64,000 nt of DNA, from the NCBI GenBank assembly GCA_004352715.1, contig SCFE01000034.1, positions 773,103-837,102 on the forward strand, read 5' to 3'. This document shows, one piece after another, positions 1 to 11,200 of this stretch (its first letter is position 1; every line of letters starts with the position of its first letter). Position numbers and translations under genes: made by a program. The notes beneath the pieces are model-generated. The model did no database searches. It was not told the origin of the DNA and saw only the letters and a list, made by a program, of their open reading frames with translations. Source of the DNA: Hofstenia miamia. Its lineage: Eukaryota > Xenacoelomorpha > Acoela.

Positions 1-2982
1 TTGAGATATACAAATTTATAGTTATTGCAGTAATTTTTTAGTTTTATTTCTATTTGCGATTCTTCTAAAATTGGTCCTGGGTTAAGGTTAATAGCTCCTG
101 AGAGTAGTAATCTTATGAAATAAAAATATTTATCGAGATTATTGGGAATACACGTACTGAATTTAACTGTATATGCGTAGTATATTAAAAAAAGAATTAA
201 ACATATGATTTTAAGAAAATTGCCGTTTGTTTTCTCATAAATTTTAGAGCAAAACTTGATGATTTGGTAGAAAATGAACTTACTGAATTTAATTGTTGTT
301 ATGTAGTAGTGCTTAGTGGTGGTGTGTTGTGAGTTGAAAGGTGATATGGCTGAGTGTATATTATTAAATTTTCAATAGCGGGTGCAGTCTCGCCTAAATT
401 CTTAATAGATTTTTCGACATTAGAAACCACCAACTTTCTACATTCCTTTTTGTTTAAGGAACCATTTTTATTGTTGAGAGTTTTACTTGAAATTTTGAAT
501 GATTTAAAAAGCCCTTGTTTTCCCATTTCTTACTAGATGTATGTTTTGGAGAAAATTTCTCAAATTGCTTTTTTGAAAGATCCTTTACCTTTAAACATTC
601 TGTAAATCTTGACTTAATTTTGCAAACTAAATTTGCACAATCAAGCTTTAGATTATTAGATTTGTTGAATCCATTTACCAGGTGCTCTAAATCACCAAAG
701 GAGTTCAAAAGCTTCTGTACAGTAGTTTATCACTTGTTTGAAATCAGAATATTGTTCTAACATATTGTAAAGGATAAAAACATAATTCAAGCAAATTAAA
801 AATTAACTTACTTCAATCCTTCACACCATTCATGTTAATTATAATTATACAATTTCATGTAAGATGTACTATAAGCAACTTGCAATGCCAAGATTAACTT
901 AGTTTGCAGAAAGTTCGTGATCACTAATAGAACAATTTTTATAGAGTCATACTTTTGGCATAGCAATAATAGGGTATAACTTTATTTAAAGTTGCTTTTA
1001 TATAATTTAAAATTTCTAATCCAAACTAGTATCCAATTTCAGTGAAAAGTAAAATTCAAAATTTACATTTAAATCTCAAATTTAGGTTGAAAAATGAAAT
1101 TTTCTATCACGGATTTTAATACACTCTACTACAATTTTTTAGTGGCTTGCAATATAAATTTTAGGTATATTCTTTAATTTGCCATTGTTTATACTATTCT
1201 GGTTTTCATCGCACTAGCTGCAATTTTGAAGTAAGTTTTATTTTGTTTGAAAAAACTTCAATTCTCAATTTATAGTAAGATTGCAAAATGATGATTTTTG
1301 TATTTAAACGTAATCAAATTAATAGGGCGGTAATACCATAAGAAACTCGACTATTTAAGCTCTATAAATATATTATGATAATATATGATGACAACTTTAG
1401 GAATTAGACTACAAATAAGCAAAGAAATGAATTTGTTGGAGTTTTAGCAGAGCAATTATCAATTTCCACTCATAAACAAAGTCGCACTAAGCAGAAACGG
1501 ATTTGCTTCTTGTGGGCAAACCAATTAGACATACATGTAAAAGAAGCGATCTATTTCAAATATAGATGGACATTGGCCGAAAATTGAAGTCTACGCCCAG
1601 CCGAAATCCGGCTGGGCCAATTTGAATCCTAGCCCTTTTAGGCCCATTTTATGATAGTTGACAAAAACAATTTCTGAATTTTTTGTTTCACTTGACCAAA
1701 ATTGACTGTATTATATTGTAGTACTAGATGAGTATTTGATACTATTGTAATAATTTAAAATTTAACATTGATTTTTCAACACATTGTTTTTAAGTTATAC
1801 AGGATTCACTACATTTGAGTTGAATTGCATGCACTATTGCGAAAGTCGTCTCATTTTTTCAAAACCTCGGTCCAAGCCTGTAATCCGCGGTATATTGTAT
1901 ATGGCATTTTTTATCTCAACACAGTGTTAAAGCACTTAAAATTGTCTATTCGAATCTGAGAAAAAGATAAATATATTTTAGGTTCGTTTTTATTTATTGT
2001 TAGATTATCTATTATAATTCGGATCGAAAACAAAATTCTTTTAAAAATTTGGACTTGGATCCTAAAATATTGGATCCGATTCCATCTCTGGTTTACTTAA
2101 TGTCTCAATATTTTTAAGAATGATGCAAATATTTGCTTGAGTTTTGTGAATTTTAAACTATTTTGATATTTTTTTAATGGATGTAATGTTTTGAAACTAT
2201 AAATTAAATTTCTCTTCTCATTTTGATGTAACTTATATTTGCACCGAATGAAAATGGCTTGAAATTTCCAAAATTTACACTATACAAAAAAATTTGTGCA
2301 TCAGCTATCTTTCTTTAATTAATCTTTTAAAGATGCGTTACAAAAATTCTAAAATAAATTAATTTTATTTACCATTTATATTTTTCAAAAACAACTAGAA
2401 AATTTCTTTTGTATATATTTGTACTTAGCTTCTTCGAGTGAGATATTTAAATTTAATTAAACTTTTAGTTGAATTTGTTAACTATTATTTTGCAAGTAAT
2501 AACTGATGAACGTTACTCTGCAATAATCTATTTCTTGGATCATACATTTTTAACATTTGAAACTGCCTGTGAAGCGATACATTCGCTGACTAATATACTT
2601 TCCTATTATCAAATCATTATAGTTGTATGTAAAATATTTGCATGCTTTAAATGATGTGCGCTCAACACAGTTTCCAAGATGTTTTAAATTAATTACTTTG
2701 ATAGTAGTAACACAAAAAACTTTTGATAGTTACTACAAACATATATTAGGATAGAATCTTTTTCGCTTATCAAATTCAATTAGTAAATTTGGCAAATAAA
2801 ACACATTGTCGAAGACTTTTGGTGTTAAAACACTAAATCAATATGTTATGTTATATATTAGCCAAAAGACAGCAGCCTTTATTTTCCAACGCTTTCGTCA
2901 GTAATATTTATGGTTTTCTTTTCCTTCAGAGAAACTCGAACATAACAGAAACATTTATATACCATTTTTAGGTTTATTTAGG
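1..2982. other. Intergenic region downstream of the gene
   Basis: AT-rich with only short ORFs in all frames and no recognisable protein motif. A GC-rich hairpin (stem 1595-1602 with 1610-1617) sits in a patch of higher GC around 1560-1650 that may be an old repeat. A second GC-richer patch at about 1850-2090 may be another. No gene is supported. Confidence 0.6.
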
Positions 2983-3874
2983 TTATATAGTCTGGTGAAT
3001 ATCTAAAGGGAGTTATTTGTTGGTCTACACAAAGATATTAATCTAGATTTACAGATTGAACAACAGACTAAATTTTTTCAATGATTGGTAGTTATTTATA
3101 ATTTCTAATCGTAAAATAAATTAGTAAAGTACTGTTTCTTAAATTAAAGAATCAACAATAATCATCAAACCTAATTCGAATTCTTGTAGATGAAACAATT
3201 CATTTCAGTTTGCAAAATTACATTACTGTATATCTTCTAGAATCAGAATCATTGATCACTGTAGTAGTGTTAGTTTCAGTTGAAAAATTTCAATACAAAT
3301 TTCTTCAAGAAGCTGGGGTTACGTTTTAATCGAAAGTTTGTTAGTGGTGTGAGGTGAAATTATATATATATATAATTGCATATTACTAAAACGAATTAAA
3401 GAAGATAACTTATTGCAAATGAGAATATGAATTTTATAAAATATGCATATTATATTCACTCATTTTTTTAGTTATTTAAAATAACAGTTAAATACTGAAA
3501 GTGTAATAATGTAATGAAAATATAAAATAAATGTCTCTTTCTATGATTTTTTAATAACTTTATTAATAACTTTGATAATTAAATCAATTAAAAGTTAGTA
3601 GCAATTCAAAATGTCAAAACATTAATTTTTTACTTAAACTTTGACCTGAGCCAAAAACTTGAAAATAAAATTATCCAATAAAAGGGAACATCAAAATTTC
3701 AAATAACTGATGAATTGGCGATGGGTAGATTCGTAACAGTACACTGATTATCAACGTCTTGGCTAGACATTCGCTCGGATGACTTCACTCTGTAAGTTTC
3801 ACCCTTCTTTTGACAATTTATGAAACATAGAATGCTTGGCAAAAACACCAACGCGTGTAAAAGAGCACAAAAAA
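2983..3874. repeat. Direct duplication of the gene 3' end, distal copy
   Basis: About 98% identical by eye to 3903-4794. It carries a second copy of the C-terminal tail codons and stop (about 3715-3857, identical over about 140 bp) plus the 3' flank. The coding match ends near the ACGCGTG at 3851-3857; beyond that the sequence is diverged, with a two-base difference that breaks the frame. No SSD or TM exon precedes it, so it is a gene fragment, not a second gene. Confidence 0.9.
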
Positions 3875-3902
3875 TTATATAGCATGAATATCTTTAAAAA
3901 GG

Positions 3903-4276
3903 GTATATATTCTGGTGAATATCTAAAGGGATTTATTTGTTGGTCTACACAAAGATATTAATCTAGATTTACAGATTGAACAACAGACTAAATTTTTTCA
4001 ATGATTGGTAGTTATTTATAATTTCTAATCGTAAAATAAATTAGTAAAGTACTGTTTCTTAAATTAAAGAATCAACAATAATCATCAAACCTAATTCGAT
4101 TTCTTGTAGATGAAACAATTCATTTCAGTTTGCTAAATTACATTACTGTATATCTTCTAGAATCAGAATCATTTATCACTGTAGTAGTGTTAGTTTCAGT
4201 TGGAAAATTTCAATACAAATTTCTTCAAGAAGCTGGGATTACGTTTTAATCGAAAGTTTGTTAGTGGTATGAGGTG

Positions 4277-4321
<45 letters not shown>

Positions 4322-4794
4322 TAAAACGAATTAAAGAAGATAACTTATTGCAAATGAGAATATGAATTTTATAAAATATGCATATTATATTCACTCATTT
4401 TTTTAGCTATTTAAAATAACAGTTAAATACTGAAAGTGTAAAAATGTAATGAAAATATAAAATAAATGTCTCTTTCTATGATTTTTTTAATAACTTTATT
4501 AATAACTTTGATAATTAAATCAATTAAAAGTTTGTAGCAATTCAAAATGTCAAAACATTAATTTTTTACTTAAACTTTGACCTGAGCCAAAAACTTGAAA
4601 ATAAAATTATCCAATAAAAGGGAACATCAAAATTTCAAATAACTGATGAATTGGCGATGGGTAGATTCGTAACAGTACACTGATTATCAACGTCTTGGCT
4701 AGACATTCGCTCGGATGACTTCACTCTGTAAGTTTCACCCTTCTTTTGACAATTTATGAAACATAGAATGCTTGGCAAAAACACCAACGCGTGA
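3903..4794. repeat. Direct duplication of the gene 3' end, copy within the real gene
   Basis: Source copy of the duplication. It includes the last codons of exon 11, the stop, the proposed polyadenylation signal and 3' flank. It is longer than the other copy mainly because the (TA)n tract at 4281-4320 is expanded compared with 3359-3374. The two copies are separated by about 30 bp (3875-3902). Confidence 0.9.
4495..4500 (-). terminator. Candidate polyadenylation signal
   Basis: AATAAA on the minus strand, about 135 nt beyond the stop codon of exon 11. This is a typical spacing for a short 3' untranslated region. Such hexamers are common by chance in AT-rich DNA, so support is modest. Confidence 0.4.
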
Positions 4795-5201
4795 AATAGA
4801 CCAAAAAAGACGATAAAACCAAATAACTTAAAAAATACTCTATATACATAAGTATTGGAAAATATGCCGATTGGAATGAATGGAATGTAAGTTGATATTC
4901 CACCGCGTAATACGGCAGGTCCAATTTCACAGAGACTTTTGTAAACGCGTTCTTGGCCTGAAGCACCTTCTGTATTTACAAAACTATGAGCTACATGGGT
5001 GGAGTAATCCACACTGAATCCTATTGAGATTAGAATGATAACAGCAGATGCAACCTCAAGCTTCATGTTGGAAAAGTATAGCATTCCATAGAGATCAGTA
5101 GTCGTCAAAAGAACGCAAATGGCAGAGAGGAATGATACCTGAAAACTTGGAATCATGATTACGGAAACACCGATGCAAAGTCCAAATGCAAGTGACATAT
5201 C
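4635..5201 (-). CDS. Exon 11: C-terminal five-helix block and tail
   Basis: Acceptor GGTTTTAG, then DMSLAFGLCIG. Contains TM8-TM12. The second RND signature, ISIGFSVDYSTHVAHSFV, carries the conserved GxxxD of TM10. ERVYKSLCEIGPAVLRGG is the conserved RxxxALxxIGxPVLxG loop, and HALVFLPSILCF closes TM12. The cytosolic tail is about 40 residues and ends in SSVI. Stop TGA is at 4637-4635. The exon's last part and 3' flank are duplicated downstream (2983-3874). Confidence 0.93.
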   Translation of the reverse strand, partial: DMSLAFGLCIGVSVIMIPSFQVSFLSAICVLLTTTDLYGMLYFSNMKLEVASAVIILISIGFSVDYSTHVAHSFVNTEGASGQERVYKSLCEIGPAVLRGGISTYIPFIPIGIFSNTYVYRVFFKLFGFIVFFGLFHALVFLPSILCFINCQKKGETYRVKSSERMSSQDVDNQCTVTNLPIANSSVI

Positions 5202-8200
5202 CTAAAACCAAAACCTGATTGATAAACATTATAATATAATCCTAAATATTATTTTGCAATTTTTTAAATCTGTCATGATGCTAATTTTTAGGCGCGACAT
5301 TTCCAACAAGATTCAATTAAATAATTTCAAGTTAACCCAGCATAAAGTTTAGAAAATGGGCAGATTTTCAAAAATATTTAAAATTTAAAATGAGGGAATA
5401 CAAAAAATCGAAGATATTGTGTCCCAGAGATATGGAAATCCCATGAAATAAGAAGGATAGGAAAGAATTGGCAGGGGCTGCAATTGGATTTCATGGGAAC
5501 ACTTAATCATAAACTTCAATAGTATAAGAAGGGATGACAAACACCTGCTCTTATAGTTGACTATACTCTTAATTGATCAATTCATTTAGCTTTGTCTACA
5601 ATTTCAGAAAAGAATTGTCTACGTACATTTTTAAATATTCGGTTTGTTATAGGTAGAGGGTAGTGTATTTACACAATTTCCATACTAATTAGTGAGAATA
5701 TGTGATATTGAAAAAATATTTAAGAACGGGATTTTCAAGAAAAAACATGTGAAACACTCATATACCTAGATGGCTTAGGAAATTGTGCTAAGAAAAACTT
5801 CAAATCAGTAATTAAAAACAAATTTAGCCAATTCCACATGTCCTTTTCTGCAACAAGAGTCTCATAATATGTTCAAAGAGAAACTGCTTGTTGTACACAT
5901 GACAACTTCTACTAACTGCTGTAGTTGCTAATATACGCGTAGCTAAATTAATCTCAATTTTATAATTTAACTTATACAAATATGACCTTCGTCCGTTTTT
6001 GGACATAAGCAAAGTTAAAAGAGAATATTGGTTTAATTTATCTGTATATTAAATATATGGATAATTTCCTAACACAAGAATAGCAATGTGATATTTTTAA
6101 AAATTCTGGAAAATTTTAGAGTACAAAATGGAGAATCTAACGAGCGTACAATTTAGAATTAAACAATATCCTATATAAATGTTTGCCATTAACAAAGAGT
6201 CAAAATTAATTCCGTTAAATTAAAATAATAAAAAACAGATCAGAGTGTCAATAAAAACATTTATTAGCAGGTGGTATATATTGGTAATTTCACATTGAAT
6301 GCATTCATTTGGGAGAATGTAAAAAATAATGATGTTAACTAAATAATGACAGTCTTATGTCGATTACATAAAGGTATTCCAATATAGAAAGTTAAACCTA
6401 ATATTTCGTTCTTGATTTTAACCCTACCTCTAATTTGAATGGCCTATCTTGACATATTACATATATAATTGATCAGTTGAATAAATGAGATAGGTTTTGT
6501 AAAGAAATTGCAGATTTACTTTAAAAATTGTTAATTAACGCCTTAAAACATAACTAAGTTATGCATTATAGTTAAAAATGAATTCTTTACTATATATAAG
6601 GCTCAACTTAACCAAAATTTTAAAAATTTGTGTAGCATTACATTTCACTTAAACTAAATAATTTGCGAAAAGGAATGCAAATTTTCAAAAATATCTACAG
6701 ATCGTTTTGTAACATGCTACCAATTACCAATTGAACAAATCTATTGATAATGATACTTCAGACAAAAGTGTACCAACTCCGGCCCAAACAAACAACCAAA
6801 AACAATGGATTGGGAAGCAATTGCCCATGACAATTCACTTATTATGTAGTGATACAACTTTATATTGAACACTGTTATACCATAACAAAGGATTAAAGCA
6901 ACATTTGTAATATTCGTCTCTTAATTTATATTTTTACACTTTCTTAGAAGCTAGTACTAGAAATATAATGCATTTCTTTTGAATCAGCTGGTAATTGCTT
7001 ACATGGAATATTAATGATAATAATTATTAGAAAGTAGAAAACTTAAAGTAGAAAATGTAAGCTGAGACGTTTGAATAGGAAATACATTTTAGGGGAGGAG
7101 GAAGAGGAGGGGGATTTCACACGCACCTTCGATGTCTCAAAATTGAAAGAAGACATTGCCTGCTATTGAAATGCGTTTTGAAATATTAAAAATATAACTT
7201 ACGTAAAAAGGAAATACATTTTAGGGGAGGAGGAAGAGGAGGGGGATTTCACACGCACCTTCGATGTCCCAAAATTGAAAGAAGACATTGCCTGCTATTG
7301 AAATGCGTTTTGAAATATTAAAAATATAACTTACGTAAAAGGACTGAATTCTAATACGAGATGTAAATTCCACTAATCCAATGATTGCACCGAACGCGGT
7401 TAGGGGAAATGCAGGATGCGTTTTGTTGAAATGTACTCCAGTAGCTCTCAGACGCTCAATCCACGGCATAAATCTAGTTACATCATCGCTTTGATTAACA
7501 GCAAACTTTATGCGTACGTCCGTTACGCAGTCAGGCTCCAATAACCATCTTGAAGCAATGTCCTGCTTATGGGGAATCCCTTGACCACATTTCTCTTCTG
7601 TGGTGTTCACTTGGAAAAAACATGTGAAATATTCTAGATTTGAATCAAATTTTAAAGGAGTTTTCATCTTCCATTCATAGAAATTTTCCAACCACAGTTC
7701 AGTAACATTCCCTAAAAATAGTACAAGGTATATTAAATATTAACAATATTTTAGAATTCGTCTAAAGGTTTTTCCTTCATTTATGTATACACCGTGTCTA
7801 TCATTTAAAAATATTGAGAATCGCTTGTAGTAAACAAGGTTATTCATCGTCATGATAAAAAAAGGCAGTAAGGTTATAAAATTACTATAATCAGAAGACT
7901 AGTTTTCCACATTAACCGTTTGGCTGTCATCGCTATTTATGCAAGCAGAGTTTGCAAACCTCAGTTTGGTAGCAGTTGATACAATTGGGTATTTGGAAAT
8001 TATGAGTTAACTGTTAAAGCATTCGTCAAAGGCTCCAGCAAGGAAATTATTTATATCATTTGGACCATAGGCGAATTGAGCAGTCGAGACTAAAATAATT
8101 TTTTTGGCTTGAGTCGCATATGGCTATCAAAGGGGTAACACATTTAAATAAACCATCAGGTTTGACAAAATGGTAACGGATATTGAAAAACCCCTTGAAA

Positions 8201-11200
8201 TTAACACATTTAAGGTAGTAATCAGAGATGGCATGATACAGGGCCAAAATTGATAAAATTATGATAATTAAATTAATCACATCCCGCAAAACTAATAGTT
8301 TTAATTTGTTATTTTTTGCTATTTTGTCATTTGCTTTTATTGTGCTAGCAAAGGTTATTAAACGAAGATTCAGCAATAAACGTAGTTTCTCTAAATTGAA
8401 TCACTAAATTTAACGGGCTGAAAATAGACCTGAAATAACTTTTGACTAGCCAGCCAGGCTGGGATTGAAAAATTTGGCCCAAGTCCATCACTGACAGTAA
8501 AAACTTTGGTAGCAAATCAAATATTGATGAGTTAATATTTTGAAAACGCCAATTTTTAGCACAATTCCCTTTACAATTTGTTAATTTGTAATTTCATAAC
8601 GCCTTGTGATTTTGTCCGTGAAACCGACAGATAATCCATTTTTATGCATCACATGCCATTCTAATAGTGCAAGTACTTCATTAAAATAAAACTGGTGCCT
8701 GGCCAACTTAACATAATAAATTTTCCATGCTAGATATCAATGTAAACAAACCTTAGAGTCAATAAAATTCGGAAAATTAAATATGAGTTGCGAAGATGTA
8801 AATGTAAGCTCTGCAAATAAACTCACATTTTTTTCAAAACTTTCAGCATAGAAATGTATTCATAATAAGTGAGCATAAACAAAAACGTGGAATTTGCATT
8901 TCTGTATTTGAAAATCCAAATAGTAGGCAAACAATATTAAAAAATTCTTTTCCATTATCTGTGTTTTAAATCAGTTGACTGAATTTGCTGCCAATTAAAA
9001 AGTTTAGAAAAATAATTTTAAAACTACTAAATTATGTATGAAGTTAATTATCTTAATAATCCATTCTTATTAATAGGATGGAGATGGATCGCCCTCATTG
9101 CAAATAAATTAATAGCACGGGGCGTATTCAGTCGGAAGAATCTACAAGAATCCATTTCACTGGGCGGTGTTGCTTCTAGTGATATTGCTAATTGAGGTCA
9201 CATCTAATTGAATTAAAAAATGTAATATCATATTTCAGAAAACTTTCCATCTAGCTAAGGTAAAAATAAAATCCCTAAGCCACACTTAATTCATCAAGCC
9301 AATGGTTTTCAGCTCTGTCCAGCTTTCTATTCAAATGGTAAGCTTCAAAGAATCATTTCCAAAATTCATGGCTCACTTTCATGTGAAATACTGTAAGGAA
9401 TAGTAAATTAAGATTTTTAAAATCTATATTAAATGAACATCTGTTTTTATCACATCGCTAGGCATTACTATTGCTAACTCAATTAGCACTGACGAGGCCT
9501 TGTTAATAGAAATTGACTGCTATTGCAGACAACTGAAGAATCGCAGACATTGCTAAACGTTCAAATTAAATAATGAATAAATTTGCATAAATCACTACTA
9601 GTGCAAAGAAGTCACCGATATCAACCGCCTTTTACCAAGTACACAAAGTTGCAAGCGAGCCGGGCTTTAGCTGGACCACGTTTTTTTCGTTTTCAATTGG
9701 ATTTGTTCTGGAATCGGACCAAATTTCATTGATTGTTAATTTTTCATAGAGTAATAATTTGCTTAGGCCTGGGCTTGGGCCTCGTTAAAAATTGAAGATC
9801 AGCTTTAAACGATCTTAAGTTAACATATTGACAAATTTGCAAATCTAATAATGATGTATATTATATTTAAAATTGAAATATAGGCCTAGTTATATGGTTA
9901 TTCGTTAGGAGTGCCTGCAAGCTAATTACTTAGAATGATCGAAAAGTAATGAGACTTATATACAAAGCTACAATGTATGGATAAAAACCAAAATCTAGTT
10001 ATAAATTACAAGTATGTTCCATGATTCTGCAGTACAGAAGCTAAATGATGCAATAGTTTTTCGTATTGGTGGATAAACGCTTTTTTTGTAATGACTGATA
10101 GAGGATCAGAAAGAAACTTTCGAAATCGCCGCCATTAGCAAATGATCAATCGAGTTGAAAGTGCTACTTCCCGGATTGAAAAATTTCCAGCAGTCAACAT
10201 CAACAACGTTACGTTCATTGACGAGTAGTGGTTTTATTGGTGAAGCATCGGCACAAAGACATCAAATGTCGCCTTGTGTCATGGTCCTTCTGACAAGCCC
10301 AAAGTGTCACGTCGAACAATTAGCGACAAAAAAGCATGGAAATAATCGCTGTGACTCTTGGTGGTAAATGTTTTTTCCAAATGTCACACATCTTCATTCA
10401 ATTCAGATGTGTGCATTGATTTCCTAAAATCCATGCATCAGAATGGCCATATCAAACATTATTAGTCGCCTGGAAAGACCTTGTCTTGATTCATGACAAT
10501 GCACAACCTCACGTGTCAGTGTCTACAACTTAATTTCTGAATGATAAAGGTGTAACAGTTTGGAAGCAGGCTCCATATTCACCAGACTACAATCTCTTGG
10601 ATATATGGATTTTTAGGGACTTAGAGGCCAAACGAAACTCAATCAATTTTTCTAATGGCGATGATCTTGAAAAGTTCCTTTCTGTTTCTCTATCACCCAT
10701 TACAAAAGAAGCGTTTATCCACCAACACGAAAAACTATTACATCATTTAGCCTCTGTACAGGAGAATCATGGAACATACTTGTTATTTATACTAGATTTT
10801 GCTCTTTATCAATACATTGTAGCTTTGAATAAAATAAGTCTCAATACTTTTCGATCATGCTAAGTAGTTTAAGTAAAACGAGCGAGTGCAGGTAATTTAC
10901 GAATTATTAACCTCATATTTTAAGATATCAAAGAAATTAATTAAATAATAAAGGCTTTGAAGTAGTTAACATTGGGAATTATTAAATTAGTGAGCTAGAA
11001 AACGGGCGCCTGGCGAGTTTCACTCTTAGCAATTAAGCATTTAAGAATGTTGTCAAGTAAAATGATATATATTATAAAACTTTCATAAAATATAAAAATA
11101 ATGACACGCTCGAATAGATACTACATGTATGCTCTAATTGGATTTCTTAAAAAATATTTCTTAGTTTAACTCGACAAATTTGCAAAATGGTATAAAATCA

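Larger units (their letters stand above)
7077..7340. repeat. 132-bp tandem duplication spanning the microexon
   Basis: Units 7077-7208 and 7209-7340 differ at one base (T/C in GATGTCYCAAAA). Each unit holds the donor sequence of exon 8, a short intron, the 36-nt microexon with both splice sites, and a purine-rich tract (GGGGAGGAGGAAGAGGAGG). Confidence 0.95.

Noticed and set aside
8056-8376. 106-codon minus-strand ORF
   Set aside because: Hydrophobic AT-driven composition, no family motif, no fitting splice phase with neighbouring exons.
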